Assembly (NCBI RefSeq): GCF_021513195.1
Contig: NZ_CP090974.1
Location: forward strand, 2,306,001 to 2,370,000
Origin: Shewanella sp. OMA3-2
Lineage (GTDB): Bacteria; Pseudomonadota; Gammaproteobacteria; Enterobacterales; Shewanellaceae
Direction of reading: 5' to 3'
DNA: 64,000 nucleotides
The notes under the pieces: model-generated
Seen by the model: the letters and a program-made list of their open reading frames with translations, nothing else
Databases searched by the model: none
Told to the model about the DNA's origin: nothing
Part shown: one piece after another, positions 35,267 through 45,281 of the stretch
Layout: each line of letters begins with the position of its first letter
Position numbering within the stretch: the first letter of the stretch is position 1
Made by a program: the position numbers and the translations under genes

Positions 35267-35603
35267 CTCTTTAAAAAATTCTCCTAAGTTATTTAAATGG
35301 CAGCAAACGAATAAGACAGTAGCGAAAGTCATAAAGATGATTAACTTAATTAGTGTCATGTTAAAGCCATATTTTCTTCATGTATTTAAACTGAGCAGAT
35401 CACGACAATAGCATAAAGTGATAACTTTGCTAAACTGATTAGGATCCAATCGATTTGCTGTAATGCGTAATGAGCGTCTGGCTAAGTTATATTTAAGTTA
35501 TTAACGTTGGTGCTTTGTAAGCTTAATTGATTTAAGCTTACAAAGTTAAATAATACTGTAGTGATTTGTACAGCAGATAAAAATATTCTCGAGATTAGCA
35601 AGA
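35267..35603. other. Gap with perfect hairpin upstream of hypothetical gene
   Basis: AT-rich, no gene. It contains a perfect 14-bp inverted repeat (35513-35526 with 35532-35545; arm CTTTGTAAGCTTAA, 5-nt loop), 59 nt before the next start codon and 246 nt after tsaB, with no T tract on either strand. Confidence 0.5.
35513..35545. promoter_or_regulatory. Perfect 14-bp stem, 5-nt loop hairpin
   Basis: CTTTGTAAGCTTAA / TTAAGCTTACAAAG around TTGAT. It might be an mRNA leader structure of the 35604 gene or a protein-binding palindrome; no family is recognised. Confidence 0.6.
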
Positions 35604-36044
35604 ATGCAGATAAATCAGTCATCGGTTCATCAAACAGCCACTCAACAAGGCATTAAAACGTCTTTGAGTCAGGCGGTTGCGGGTAATCGTCCGCTAGAAT
35701 CAATAACTGATATTAACTCAATCAATTCAAATCAAACCGTTAAAAATAATATTCTTCCAGGTCAACCTTCAACCAATGATATCAAAGTTGATGTAGAAGC
35801 GTCTTCATTAAGTCAGCAAGAAAGAGAACAAACGGTTGAGAAGTCGGGCTTATTTGAGTTTAAAGGCAACACGCAGCTTTTTGACAGCGCAACCATTATT
35901 GTGTCCGACAGCCAACAAAATCAAGTCGAATACGATCGTGATAAACAGCCTAATCGTGGTGCAATTGATGTGTATCTGATGACTCAGCATGCTGCGAAGC
36001 GAGATGAAATTCAACAGATGGTCGGGGTTGATCTTTACGCTTAA
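35604..36044 (+). CDS. Conserved-looking hypothetical cytoplasmic protein
   Basis: A 146-aa polar protein without signal peptide or membrane segment. The first 75 residues are Ser/Asn/Gln-rich and look disordered (MQINQSSVHQTATQQG), while the last 60 (DSATIIVSDSQQNQVEYDRD to IQQMVGVDLYA) look folded. The general layout resembles small regulators such as anti-sigma or flagellar-type proteins, but I do not recognise a family. The ribosome site is weak. It stands alone between hairpin-bearing gaps. Confidence 0.6.
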   Translation: MQINQSSVHQTATQQGIKTSLSQAVAGNRPLESITDINSINSNQTVKNNILPGQPSTNDIKVDVEASSLSQQEREQTVEKSGLFEFKGNTQLFDSATIIVSDSQQNQVEYDRDKQPNRGAIDVYLMTQHAAKRDEIQQMVGVDLYA

Positions 36045-36198
36045 TTCATCAACCAGTGTTAAGCAGTTTGATTCTTTTTCTATTTCTTTAAGTGCTTTAT
36101 AACAACGACTTGGTATCTTAATGCTTAATAAGCATTCCCTCTGTAAGACAATTCTGATTTACTAACCTCAATTATTCTATAAATAATCATAAATATTA

Positions 36199-36873
36199 AT
36201 GGCCCCTCTAAATCGTAATAGCATATTAGCTTCATCATCTGGCATTCCTAGTCGTGGCCGGTTTGTACTGGAACTGATAGTGGCTTTTTTATTAACACGG
36301 CTGCCTTTTATTAGCGTGCCTTTTAAATGGTTTGAAAGTTATTTTCATGAATTGTCCCATGGCTTAGCAACCATAATGTCAGGGGGCGTCGTCAGCTCTA
36401 TTGCGCTGTTCCCTAATGGGGCTGGGCTTTGTTATAGCCAAGGAGGCAATGCGATATTCATAGCATTTGCAGGTTATTTAGGCGCTGCTTTGTGGGGCTA
36501 TCTGATCTTTCTGTTAGCCACTTGGCGTGATGGTATTCGATTTACCTTGTCATTATTGGCTATTACTCTTTTAGGGTCGATTGTGTTGTGGGCAAGAGAC
36601 TTACTCACTATTGCCATTTTATTGTGTTTAACTGGACTTATTTTGTTACCACTTAAATTAAAAAATAGTCGCCCTTTAAATAGTTTGCTGCGTATATTAG
36701 GCTTGATGATAATCCTAAATGCTATGGCGAGTCCCATGGTGTTATTTGGTTTGGCAGGCCAGGGAGATGCTGTAGCACTGGCGCAAATGACTTGGATCCC
36801 AGCTTGGATTTGGGTTGTTATTTGGTTAGTGGTGAGTTGTGGTATGTTATGGCTTAGTTGGCAAAAAAGTTGA
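36199..36873 (+). CDS. M50B-family membrane metallopeptidase-like protein
   Basis: A 224-aa polytopic membrane protein with about six helices. The motif FHELSHGLA gives HExxH with His50, Glu51 and His54, the zinc site of the M50B (SpoIVFB/site-2-protease-like) family; the following MSGGVVSSIALFPNGAG is typical. A substrate is not known. It lies 21 nt before the exported methyltransferase-like gene and may be cotranscribed with it. Confidence 0.78.
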   Translation: MAPLNRNSILASSSGIPSRGRFVLELIVAFLLTRLPFISVPFKWFESYFHELSHGLATIMSGGVVSSIALFPNGAGLCYSQGGNAIFIAFAGYLGAALWGYLIFLLATWRDGIRFTLSLLAITLLGSIVLWARDLLTIAILLCLTGLILLPLKLKNSRPLNSLLRILGLMIILNAMASPMVLFGLAGQGDAVALAQMTWIPAWIWVVIWLVVSCGMLWLSWQKS

Positions 36874-36894
36874 TTCAATAAAAAGGAATGTTAA

Positions 36895-37743
36895 ATGAAA
36901 CATAAAATAGCACTCGCGCTAGCGGTTAGCTTCGCAACAGTGGGAATGTATTCAACCGCAATGGTTACTTCTGTACAAGCTGAAGAAATTAAAGTTAATG
37001 ACGCATTAGCGGCAGCCGTAACAAGTGATTTTAGAACCGAGTCGAATAAATTAAGAGACAGCGCGCGTCATCCTGCAGAAACGTTAGCTTTTTTTGACAT
37101 TAAAGCAGATCAAACTGTGATTGAGCTTTGGCCTGGTGGCGGTTGGTATGCAGAGATCCTCGCCCCCTATTTGGCTAAAAATGGTCAATATGTTGCGGCA
37201 AACTTTGAAACTAAGCCTGCCGAGGACAACCGTCAAACAGAGTATTATAAATCAGCAGGTGTAAAGTTTGAAAAATGGGTGGCAGACAATAAAGCATCTG
37301 TTGGTAATGTACAGTTTGTGACGTTAAGCCCACCTGAAAAATTTAACTTGGGTAAAGACAATTCAGCCGATCATGTATTGACCTTCAGAAACCTACATAA
37401 CTGGGCAATGAAAGGGCAATTAGAAGGCGTATTTAATGCGGCTTATGCAGTACTAAAAGATGGTGGTACTTTTGGTGTAGTTGAGCATAGAGCGAATGTC
37501 GGTATGGCTGCAGAAAGTGGCTATATGGAGCAAAATCAAATGGTCGAATTAGCTAGGAAATCAGGTTTTGAATTGCTAGCAAGTTCGGAAGTGAATGCTA
37601 ATACCAAAGATACCAAAGATTATCCTAAAGGCGTGTGGACATTACCACCACGCCTTGCAATGGGTGATGAAGATAAACAAAAATATCTTGATATCGGTGA
37701 AAGTGACCGGATGACATTAAAGTTTATTAAAAAAGCGAAGTAA
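36895..37743 (+). CDS. Exported methyltransferase-like protein
   Basis: A 282-aa protein with a clear signal peptide (MKHKIALALAVSFATVGMYS, cleavage after VQA) followed by a class I methyltransferase-like fold: VIELWPGGGWYAEILAPYL corresponds to motif I, and FRNLHNW and VLKDGGTFGVVEHR to later motifs. Periplasmic members of this COG4798-type family are puzzling because S-adenosylmethionine is cytoplasmic; their reaction is unknown to me. AAGGAATG precedes ATG, and the hydrolase gene starts 3 nt after the stop, so the genes form an operon. Confidence 0.8.
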   Translation: MKHKIALALAVSFATVGMYSTAMVTSVQAEEIKVNDALAAAVTSDFRTESNKLRDSARHPAETLAFFDIKADQTVIELWPGGGWYAEILAPYLAKNGQYVAANFETKPAEDNRQTEYYKSAGVKFEKWVADNKASVGNVQFVTLSPPEKFNLGKDNSADHVLTFRNLHNWAMKGQLEGVFNAAYAVLKDGGTFGVVEHRANVGMAAESGYMEQNQMVELARKSGFELLASSEVNANTKDTKDYPKGVWTLPPRLAMGDEDKQKYLDIGESDRMTLKFIKKAK

Positions 37744-37746
37744 GCT

Positions 37747-38670
37747 ATGCAATTAGATGAGTCAAAGCACTATTCCACAGCAGTGGAACAAGGTCAGCCG
37801 ATGACAATAGCTTTGGCTCATTTAACGTTATCGGCTATCCGTTATGGTGATGCCGATAAGCCTATTATTTTGGCCTGTCATGGATGGTTAGATAACTTAA
37901 ACAGTTTTATCCCCTTGGCCGAGGCTTTTTTACAATCAGATCTAGCTAACCACCATCAACTCATCACTTTTGATTGGCCAGGACACGGTTTTTCAGACCA
38001 CAGACCAGGACAATATCCACTGCACTGGGTGGATTATTTGTATGATTTGCATGCGCTTATTAATTTTATTCAACCGGATCTAGCTCAACCAATCATTCTA
38101 TTAGGCCACTCCCTTGGCGGCATTGTTGCAAGTGCTTATAACGCTAGTTTTCCCCAACGAGTATCTCAATTAATTCTTATCGAAGCGCTTTCTCCCTTAT
38201 TCGAAGCTGCAAATAATAATGCATCAAGAATAAGTCGCAGTTTTACCCAACATACTCATTTACTCACTAAGCCGTTAAAAACCGACACTAAAGGGTATGC
38301 GTCAATTGACATCGTGGTAAAAGCGAGACAACAACTGACAGGGATGGATCAAATATGGTGTCGACTTATTGCTAAAAGAAATCTTGAGTATATTGATAAT
38401 CTTTACTATTGGCGCAGCGATCCTCGGTTAAAGTTAGACTCAGTTTATAGAATGAGTTTCGAACAAGTCGATGCATTAATGAGCCAAAGCACTACTGATA
38501 CCTTGTTAGTGTTAGGACAAACGGGTTTTAAGCAGTTAAAATCAGCTCAACCACAGGCTAGAAAATGGTTTAAACATCTTGAAATAGCCGAAATAGACGG
38601 CGATCATCATCTGCATATGGGGAATGCTGTTGGATTACTCAGATTGATTCGAGCTTTTATTCTAAAATAA
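37747..38670 (+). CDS. Alpha/beta hydrolase
   Basis: A 307-aa alpha/beta-fold hydrolase. The oxyanion region ILACHGWLDNLNSF, the nucleophile elbow GHSLGGIVASAYN and a C-terminal catalytic His in DGDHHLHMG give a complete Ser-Asp-His set. It lacks a signal peptide. It follows the exported methyltransferase by 3 nt and precedes fadD, a neighbour pair suggesting acyl or ester hydrolysis; substrate unknown. Confidence 0.85.
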   Translation: MQLDESKHYSTAVEQGQPMTIALAHLTLSAIRYGDADKPIILACHGWLDNLNSFIPLAEAFLQSDLANHHQLITFDWPGHGFSDHRPGQYPLHWVDYLYDLHALINFIQPDLAQPIILLGHSLGGIVASAYNASFPQRVSQLILIEALSPLFEAANNNASRISRSFTQHTHLLTKPLKTDTKGYASIDIVVKARQQLTGMDQIWCRLIAKRNLEYIDNLYYWRSDPRLKLDSVYRMSFEQVDALMSQSTTDTLLVLGQTGFKQLKSAQPQARKWFKHLEIAEIDGDHHLHMGNAVGLLRLIRAFILK

Positions 38671-38712
38671 ATGTTAATCCCGCTTAAAGCACTATTATTT
38701 TCGTGTCGATTA

Positions 38713-38728
38713 TGTGATTATGTTCAAA
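38713..38728. promoter_or_regulatory. CRP-like site upstream of fadD
   Basis: TGTGA-TTATGT-TCAAA matches the cAMP-CRP pattern TGTGA-N6-TCACA except in one position of the second arm. It lies about 160 nt upstream of fadD. No clear FadR operator is seen in this gap. Confidence 0.4.
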
Positions 38729-38885
38729 ATTAAAACGCTTGTATGATTTTAAATATAGGCGATAACAATAACAATGCGTTGACTGATTATTGCCATATCA
38801 TAACAATAGCCAATAACAGAAAAACGCTTTTAGCCACTGACGGGGAATGCACGTCTTAGCATAGTGGCCATTACAGGAGACACAC

Positions 38886-40559
38886 GTGGACCAGCCTTGG
38901 ATTAAGCACCTGCCAGCCGATGTACCGGCTGAAATAGACCCAGATCAATTTCCTTCATTGGTTGCCATGTTTGAAAGCGCTGTAGCGAAATACGCAGATC
39001 AGCCCGCTTTTATTAACATGGGTGCAACTATGACCTATCGTAAGCTTGAAGAAAGAAGCCGTGCTTTTGCCGCTTATTTACAAAATGAATTGAAGCTTGA
39101 AAAAGGCGATAGAGTGGCATTAATGATGCCAAACCTACTTCAATACCCTATAGCGCTTTTTGGTGTATTACGTGCGGGTATGGTCGTTGTCAATGTGAAC
39201 CCCCTTTATACTCCAAGAGAGCTTAAGCACCAATTAACAGACTCTGGTGCGAAAGCTATTGTTGTTGTGTCTAACTTTGCCAAAACGCTAGAAGAAGTGG
39301 TTGATCAAACCTCTGTGGAGTCTGTCATTATTACAGGCTTAGGCGATCAACTCAGTGCACCAAAGCGAACTTTAGTCAATTTTGTGGTTAAGTATATTAA
39401 AAGAATGGTTCCAAAATACCATTTACCTCACGCACTATCATTTCGAGACAGTTTATCTAAAGGACGCCGATTACAATATGTTAAGCCAGTTGTCACAGGT
39501 AACGATTTAGCTTTTTTACAATATACTGGCGGCACAACAGGAGTCTCTAAAGGTGCTATGTTGAGCCACAGAAACGTTGTTGCCAACGTTTTACAAGCCA
39601 ATGGCGCATACTCACCGGCATTAGATGATGGTACCGAGTTTGTTGTTACTGCATTACCGCTTTATCATATTTTTGCATTAACGGTAAATTGCTTATTATT
39701 TTTACATAAAGGTAGCAAAAACTTATTAATCACTAATCCAAGAGATATTCCCGCATTTGTTGCTGAGCTTAAAAAGTATCCTTTTACGGCATTAACAGGT
39801 GTAAACACCTTATTTAATGCTTTAGTTAATAATGATGATTTTAAAAGCTTAGATTTCAGCGGGCTGAAACTGTCAATTGGTGGTGGCATGGCGGTGCAAA
39901 GAGCGGTTGCAGATAAATGGCAAGCTATTACCAAAACGCGCTTACTTGAAGGGTATGGATTAACGGAAGCTTCACCATTAGTTACTTGCTGTCCGTATAA
40001 TTTAGACGGTTATAACGGCTCTATCGGTTTTCCAGCACCATCGACATTAATTCAAGTGCGTGACGATGACGGAAAAATTTTAGCTCAAGGGCAAACAGGT
40101 GAGCTTTTTGCCAAAGGGCCGCAAGTGATGCAAGGTTACTGGCAGCGTCCTGAAGAAACAACCAAAGTGATTGATAAAGAGGGTTGGTTAGCGACTGGTG
40201 ATATTGGTTACATGGATGAAAAAGGTTTTTTCTTCATAGTTGATCGTAAAAAAGATATGATTTTAGTCTCTGGTTTTAACGTATTTCCTAATGAAATTGA
40301 AGAGGTTGTAGCACAGCATCCCAAAGTACTTGAAGTTGCTGCTGTAGGTGTTGCTAACGATGCTAGCGGTGAATTAGTCAAAATATATGTGGTAGCAAAA
40401 GATAAGTCATTGTCTGAAAAAGAGCTGATTGAACATTGTCGCCATCATTTAACGGGATATAAAGTACCAAAACTGGTAGAATTCCGAGATGAATTGCCAA
40501 AGACCAATGTGGGTAAGATTTTACGCAGACAGCTTAGAGATGAAGCTAATAAAGCGTAA
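38886..40559 (+). CDS. fadD: Long-chain fatty acyl-CoA ligase
   Basis: A 557-aa AMP-forming acyl-CoA synthetase that activates imported fatty acids. It follows E. coli FadD closely: [16 protein letters not shown], the P-loop [27 protein letters not shown] and the FACS motif [17 protein letters not shown] with [15 protein letters not shown] at the end. Translation begins at GTG 38886 after AGGAGACAC. A strong terminator follows, then rnd, the same neighbour as in E. coli. Confidence 0.95.
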   Translation: MDQPWIKHLPADVPAEIDPDQFPSLVAMFESAVAKYADQPAFINMGATMTYRKLEERSRAFAAYLQNELKLEKGDRVALMMPNLLQYPIALFGVLRAGMVVVNVNPLYTPRELKHQLTDSGAKAIVVVSNFAKTLEEVVDQTSVESVIITGLGDQLSAPKRTLVNFVVKYIKRMVPKYHLPHALSFRDSLSKGRRLQYVKPVVTGNDLAFLQYTGGTTGVSKGAMLSHRNVVANVLQANGAYSPALDDGTEFVVTALPLYHIFALTVNCLLFLHKGSKNLLITNPRDIPAFVAELKKYPFTALTGVNTLFNALVNNDDFKSLDFSGLKLSIGGGMAVQRAVADKWQAITKTRLLEGYGLTEASPLVTCCPYNLDGYNGSIGFPAPSTLIQVRDDDGKILAQGQTGELFAKGPQVMQGYWQRPEETTKVIDKEGWLATGDIGYMDEKGFFFIVDRKKDMILVSGFNVFPNEIEEVVAQHPKVLEVAAVGVANDASGELVKIYVVAKDKSLSEKELIEHCRHHLTGYKVPKLVEFRDELPKTNVGKILRRQLRDEANKA

Positions 40560-40563
40560 ATTT

Positions 40564-40589
40564 AAAACCGGCATCTAAGCCGGTTTTTT
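40564..40589 (+). terminator. Terminator of fadD
   Basis: Stem AAAACCGGC / GCCGGTTTT with a 6-nt loop and T run. Confidence 0.88.
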
Positions 40590-40622
40590 GTTGCTAAGCC
40601 CTGAACATAAATGGAGTAAGCT

Positions 40623-41741
40623 GTGTTAGCGTTCGAGTATATAAGTAATGATGATGCGTTAGCCTCGTTAGTAAAGCAGTATGAACAAGCTACCTTGTTA
40701 GTGTTAGACACAGAATTTGTTCGCACCCGTACTTACTATGCACACTTAGGCTTAATACAAGCTTATGATGGTAAAACGCTAGCATTGATTGACCCTGTCG
40801 CTATCAAAGATTTATCGTCATTTTGGGCATTATTAACCAATGATAATATTATTAAACTACTTCATTCATGTAGTGAAGATCTTGAAGTCTTCGCCCATTA
40901 TGGCAACTGTCAACCAAAGCCATTATTCGATAGTCAAATTGCAGCTAGTCTAGCGGGTATGGGACATGGCTTGGGTTATGCAAAGTTAGTTGAACAATGT
41001 TTAGGGATTGAATTAGACAAGGGGGAATCACGAACCGACTGGATGAAACGTCCGTTAAGTGAGGCTCAGCTTCAATATGCTGCTAATGATGTATCTTATT
41101 TATATCAACTATACCCACAAATATTACAAAAACTTACCGAACAAAATCGTCTAGATTGGTTATATGAAGAAGGCGAGCGGATCACCGAAGGGCGCTTAAC
41201 TGGTGTTGACCTGGAAGAAGCCTATTTAAAAGTTAAGAATGCTTTTCAATTGACCCGCCCACAGCTGGCTATCTTAAAAGTTATGGCGGCATGGCGTCTT
41301 GAAAAAGCCGTCACTCGAAATCTTGCGCTTGGATTTGTAGTAAAAGATCATGCACTCATTGCACTTGCTAAAAAAGCGCCTACAAGCTTGTCAGAGTTAA
41401 ATCAACTAAATGACTTAACCGACCATGAAAAACGTTTTCATGGAAAAGACTTATTAAAAGTCATGGCAAGTGCAGACATCAATAACCCGCCAGAAGAAGT
41501 AGATGTTATTGCGCTAAAGTCAGGTTATAAGTCAGCTTTTAAATTGATCAAAACGCGTTTAACGGATATCAGCGAACAACAATTTGTGCCGCTTGAGTTT
41601 ATTGGCTCTAAACGGTTAATTCATCAATTCTTAGTTTGGTTATTTGAAGGCAAGCAGGGCGATAAACCGTTAATTTTACAAGGTTGGCGTGGCACTTTAG
41701 TCGGCCATAAATTAGATGATATTAGCTTCGATGGCGAATAA
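40623..41741 (+). CDS. rnd: Ribonuclease D
   Basis: A 372-aa 3'-5' exoribonuclease trimming tRNA and stable-RNA ends. DEDD-family residues appear in VLDTEFVRT (Asp29, Glu31), LHSCSEDLEVF and YAANDVSYLYQLY, followed by an HRDC domain (about 205-285). The start is GTG at 40623 with GGAG upstream. Confidence 0.93.
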   Translation: MLAFEYISNDDALASLVKQYEQATLLVLDTEFVRTRTYYAHLGLIQAYDGKTLALIDPVAIKDLSSFWALLTNDNIIKLLHSCSEDLEVFAHYGNCQPKPLFDSQIAASLAGMGHGLGYAKLVEQCLGIELDKGESRTDWMKRPLSEAQLQYAANDVSYLYQLYPQILQKLTEQNRLDWLYEEGERITEGRLTGVDLEEAYLKVKNAFQLTRPQLAILKVMAAWRLEKAVTRNLALGFVVKDHALIALAKKAPTSLSELNQLNDLTDHEKRFHGKDLLKVMASADINNPPEEVDVIALKSGYKSAFKLIKTRLTDISEQQFVPLEFIGSKRLIHQFLVWLFEGKQGDKPLILQGWRGTLVGHKLDDISFDGE

Positions 41742-41796
41742 TTTCAGCGCTTGCTCTTAGTCATAACAGCCAAGCTAATATTAAAAATTAAAAATT

Positions 41797-41828
41797 AAAA
41801 AGGATATCAATGAGTCATATCCTTTTTT
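41797..41828. terminator. Bidirectional terminator between rnd and minE
   Basis: Stem AAAAAGGATAT / ATATCCTTTTT with a 9-nt loop and A/T runs on both sides, serving the convergent rnd and minCDE units. Confidence 0.88.
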
Positions 41829-41884
41829 ACTTTTTAATATTAGGTTGATAAGCCATTAAAATAAATGACTTACCACGCTCTACG

Positions 41885-42145
41885 CTACCTGGTTTCTGGT
41901 AAAGTCACGTTCAGCTCTAGAACAGATAAATTATCATCATTTTGTTCTAATTGAACCGTGACCTGATCATCAGAGATTTGCACGTATTTACGGATCACTT
42001 CGATAATTTCTTGCTTCATTCTTGGCAAGTAATCCGGCGCACCACGCTCACCACGTTGATGGGCGACAATGATCTGCAAACGCTCTTTGGCTAAAGAGGC
42101 CGTGTTAGTTTTTTTAGTACTTCTGAAATAATCAAGTATGGACAT
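41885..42145 (-). CDS. minE: Cell-division topological specificity factor MinE
   Basis: An 86-aa protein that drives MinCD oscillation. The N-terminal membrane-targeting SILDYF, the anti-MinCD helix [13 protein letters not shown] and the C-terminal dimerisation domain are normal. It is the last gene of minC-minD-minE, 2 nt after minD. Confidence 0.96.
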   Translation of the reverse strand: MSILDYFRSTKKTNTASLAKERLQIIVAHQRGERGAPDYLPRMKQEIIEVIRKYVQISDDQVTVQLEQNDDNLSVLELNVTLPETR

Positions 42146-42147
42146 AA

Positions 42148-42957
42148 TTAGCTACCGAATATCCTTTTTAGGAAACCTTTCTTTTCTTCTGTTATAAAAC
42201 GAATCGCCACATCTTCACCTAAAAGGCGTGCAACCGTATCGCTGTATGCTAGGCCTGCATCACTTTCTTGATCTATGATAACAGGGACCCCAGAGTTAGA
42301 TGCTTTCAATACAGCTTGAGACTCAGGAATTACCCCTAAAAGTTCAATTGCTAGGATTTCTTTCACATCTTCAACACTGAGCATTTCACCGGTTTTCACT
42401 CGTGCAGGTGAATAGCGTGTGAGTAATAAGTATTCTTTAATTGGTTCTAAATTTTGCTCCGCACGGCGAGAACGACTTTGTAACATACCTAAAATACGAT
42501 CAGAGTCACGTACTGAACTGACTTCTGGGTTGGTCGTTACAATTGCTATATCAGCAAAATACAATGCCATCATGGCACCTTGCTCAATGCCCGCAGGTGA
42601 ATCACAAACAATATAATCAAAATCTTTGGATAAATCTTCTAACACTTTACCAACACCTTCTTTGGTTAAAGCATCTTTGTCTCGCGTTTGCGAAGCGGGT
42701 AAAATAAATAATTTATCACAACGCTTATCTTTAATCATGGCCTGGTTTAAGTTGGCTTCACCATTGATTACGTTTACAAAATCATAAACGACACGGCGTT
42801 CACAGCCCATAATTAAGTCTAAGTTACGTAAACCGATATCAAAATCGATAACGACGGTTTTTTTACCTTTTAATGCGAGGCCAGTTGCAATAGCTGCACT
42901 TGAGGTTGTTTTACCTACACCGCCTTTTCCTGAAGTGACAACAATAATTTGTGCCAT
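42148..42957 (-). CDS. minD: Septum-site ATPase MinD
   Basis: A 269-aa deviant-Walker ATPase that recruits MinC to the membrane. [10 protein letters not shown] at residues 9-18, [15 protein letters not shown], and the C-terminal amphipathic membrane helix [11 protein letters not shown] are complete. Confidence 0.97.
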   Translation of the reverse strand: MAQIIVVTSGKGGVGKTTSSAAIATGLALKGKKTVVIDFDIGLRNLDLIMGCERRVVYDFVNVINGEANLNQAMIKDKRCDKLFILPASQTRDKDALTKEGVGKVLEDLSKDFDYIVCDSPAGIEQGAMMALYFADIAIVTTNPEVSSVRDSDRILGMLQSRSRRAEQNLEPIKEYLLLTRYSPARVKTGEMLSVEDVKEILAIELLGVIPESQAVLKASNSGVPVIIDQESDAGLAYSDTVARLLGEDVAIRFITEEKKGFLKRIFGS

Positions 42958-42980
42958 GTGTATTTTTTCCTTAAATTTGC

Positions 42981-43646
42981 CTATTGTGGCAATATTTCAA
43001 CAGTGAGAGACTCGCCTTCTAAGCGAACACAACCTCTTTGAGCATGACAATGCTGTTGCAGGTTTTCTGCAATCCAATATTGCCCAGCAACGGAAACAAG
43101 CTCGGCTTCAAGCGAGCTTGCTATGATTACACTTTGTGTATCACCGCCTGCCCCCGCCATAGCCTTACCGCGTAAAGCGCCATATACATGGATGCTACCA
43201 TCTGCTATGACCTCAGCGCCATTGCCAACAGCACCAAAAATGACTAGATCAGCATCTTTTGCATATATTTGTTGGCCAGAGCGAATATTTTGTTTAACAA
43301 TTTTAGTTCCACGAGGTGGAATAGCCGCAGTGGCTGCTTGTTTCCCCGATCTAACGACAGCGAGTCCTAAATCCTTAGCTTGAACAGAAAAGGGGATAGA
43401 AGCTTCAGTAATTCCAACAATAACCAAATGACGTTGATTCAACATTGCTTTTAATGCAGCTAAATCAATAGGGGTATCATCTAAGGCGCTAAGATTTAAA
43501 ATTAAAGGTGCACCTAGAAAAAATTGAGGCGCCTCAGCTAATTTTTTATCAAGCTCTAAAGCAACAACATCTAAATTACTATTATTAATATAAAGTACCG
43601 ATAGAGTAAAAGATGTGGCTTTTAACTCGAGATTTTGTTTAGCCAT
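42981..43646 (-). CDS. minC: Septum-site inhibitor MinC
   Basis: A 221-aa FtsZ-assembly inhibitor with the N-terminal inhibitory domain ([15 protein letters not shown]) and the C-terminal beta-helix ([57 protein letters not shown]) that binds MinD. The ATG at 43646 matches other MinC proteins; an in-frame TTG 18 nt upstream is rejected. It is divergent from the YcgL gene. Confidence 0.95.
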   Translation of the reverse strand: MAKQNLELKATSFTLSVLYINNSNLDVVALELDKKLAEAPQFFLGAPLILNLSALDDTPIDLAALKAMLNQRHLVIVGITEASIPFSVQAKDLGLAVVRSGKQAATAAIPPRGTKIVKQNIRSGQQIYAKDADLVIFGAVGNGAEVIADGSIHVYGALRGKAMAGAGGDTQSVIIASSLEAELVSVAGQYWIAENLQQHCHAQRGCVRLEGESLTVEILPQ

Positions 43647-43766
43647 CTCGTCGCTAGTCTCCAAATTTCTATGCTTGTAAATCTATTTACAATTATTTTA
43701 TTAGACACCATGTTATAGTGTGCGTTGTGGACTATCAAGTTTGAAATAGCGGAAAATTACACTAAA

Positions 43767-44048
43767 ATGATTTGTGCAGTATATAAAAGCAGTCTAAAGG
43801 CCGAAACATACCTTTTTGTCGAGAAACGTGATGTTTTTGATGCAGTTCCTGATACATTAATGAAAATGTTTGGTGCCCCTAAATTAGTAATGTTAGTGCC
43901 TTTGTCTAAAAGGGAAACATTAGCATTAGCGGATATCGCAAAAGTGAAAAGTGAATTACTAGCCAAAGGCTATTATTTACAAATCCCACCTCCCCAAGAA
44001 AATTTACTTGAGCAACATAAAGCCAGTCTGAATTTCGATAGTAAATAG
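43767..44048 (+). CDS. YcgL-domain protein
   Basis: A 93-aa protein of the YcgL family (MICAVYKSSLKAETYLFVEK, DVFDAVPDTLMKMFG), a small alpha/beta protein of unknown function conserved beside the min genes. Homology begins at ATG 43767, 42 nt inside the open frame. Confidence 0.92.
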   Translation: MICAVYKSSLKAETYLFVEKRDVFDAVPDTLMKMFGAPKLVMLVPLSKRETLALADIAKVKSELLAKGYYLQIPPPQENLLEQHKASLNFDSK

Positions 44049-44120
44049 TTTTACCCGTTCAGCTGAGATTAAATTTGGTAAAATATCACTTATTGTGATT
44101 GAGTAAGAGATTAGTGGAAC

Positions 44121-44561
44121 ATGAATTTTTGGCAAACCACAGCATTAGAAGATATGACAAACGTACAATGGGAATCCCTTTGTGATGGTTGTGGTAAATG
44201 CTGTTTAAATAAAATCATTGACGATGAAACCGAAGCACTTTATTACACCAATGCAGCCTGTCATTTATTAGAGGATAGTACCTGTCAGTGTAAACGCTAT
44301 AGTGACCGTTTTAAATATGTACCTGAGTGCACAGTGATAAGTTTAGCGAACTTACCTGAGCTTACTTGGTTGCCTGAAAGTTGTGCCTATAAACGTTTAT
44401 ACTTAGGTCGTGACTTACCCAGCTGGCATCCTTTGATTACCGGATCTAAAGATGAAATGCATAGGTTAGGGGTATCGGTTAAAGGTAAAACCGTAAACGA
44501 AATGAAAGTAAGGTATCTTGAAGACAATATTGTTTTATGGCCCTTACAAGATTTTGACTAA
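44121..44561 (+). CDS. YcgN (UPF0260) cysteine-cluster protein
   Basis: A 146-aa YcgN-family protein with the [11 protein letters not shown] cysteine cluster near residues 28-38 and further cysteines ([21 protein letters not shown]), likely a metal or Fe-S site. Function is unknown. It follows the YcgL gene as in E. coli. Confidence 0.92.
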   Translation: MNFWQTTALEDMTNVQWESLCDGCGKCCLNKIIDDETEALYYTNAACHLLEDSTCQCKRYSDRFKYVPECTVISLANLPELTWLPESCAYKRLYLGRDLPSWHPLITGSKDEMHRLGVSVKGKTVNEMKVRYLEDNIVLWPLQDFD

Positions 44562-44576
44562 GTACGATTCAATCAT

Positions 44577-44607
44577 AAAAAAACAGACCCACAAGGTCTG
44601 TTTTTTT
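44577..44607. terminator. Terminator between YcgN gene and dsbB
   Basis: AAAAAAACAGACC / GGTCTGTTTTTTT with a 5-nt loop; functional in both directions between convergent genes. Confidence 0.9.
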
Positions 44608-44644
44608 ATGACTGTTGAACACAGATAGTTAATGGAGCTACTTG

Positions 44645-45163
44645 CTACTTGCTACTGCGCTTGGGTGTTAATGCAGGTAACAGTATGATAAACCATATAA
44701 CGCCATAAACAATAAACCCTATAATCATCCATTGCACCATACTAACCGACATGAATGACCAGACTGATTCGCCGCACATGCCAGTGGGGGAAAATACTTG
44801 TGGCAACCATTTATCCAATGGCATAAATGCAGGAAACTCAGGAAAAAAAGAGCATGTGGCAAAAGGTGATGGGTTTACTTGCATGTCATTAAGTTCAAAC
44901 GCTAGTTTTGCCCCCCACACAGCAGATACTATCCAGCCTGCCATCCCAATCAGCCTTAGCATCCAAAATTTAGGGTTAAGTAAACCAACCAGTGCTGATA
45001 GCATAATCCCTAACACAGCTACTCGTATGTACACACACATCACGCATGGGTCATATTCCATGACGTATTGAAAATACAGCGCAGCACATTCGAGGCCTAG
45101 ACCTGAGATAAATAAAATCGCCCAAGATATGCGTTGATGACAAAAATGTTGTAATGCGGCCAA
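44645..45163 (-). CDS. dsbB: Disulfide bond formation protein DsbB
   Basis: A 172-aa four-helix membrane protein that reoxidises DsbA and passes electrons to quinone. Both cysteine pairs are present: DPCVMC and the periplasmic FATCSFFPEFP ... TGMCGE. TTG at 45163, after CAGGA, fits homologues (LAALQHFCHQRISW). A GTG at 45196 opens the frame but lies inside the nhaB terminator stem, so it is not used here. Confidence 0.9.
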   Translation of the reverse strand: MAALQHFCHQRISWAILFISGLGLECAALYFQYVMEYDPCVMCVYIRVAVLGIMLSALVGLLNPKFWMLRLIGMAGWIVSAVWGAKLAFELNDMQVNPSPFATCSFFPEFPAFMPLDKWLPQVFSPTGMCGESVWSFMSVSMVQWMIIGFIVYGVIWFIILLPALTPKRSSK

Positions 45164-45190
45164 AATATTATCCTGCGTTAATTGAAAGAA

Positions 45191-45213
45191 AAACACCCTC
45201 TATGAGGGTGTTT
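45191..45213 (-). terminator. Terminator of nhaB
   Basis: Perfect 10-bp stem AAACACCCTC / GAGGGTGTTT with a 3-nt loop, followed on the minus strand by TTCTTTC. Confidence 0.8.
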
Positions 45214-45281
45214 GTTTTATTGGTAGACCATAAAATATTTATTGACCATTGTCTATTCTAAGATTTATCTATTAATCGATA

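Noticed and set aside
44645..45196. GTG at 45196 as dsbB start
   Set aside because: The codon lies inside the stem of the nhaB terminator and the added residues do not match DsbB; TTG at 45163 has a ribosome site.
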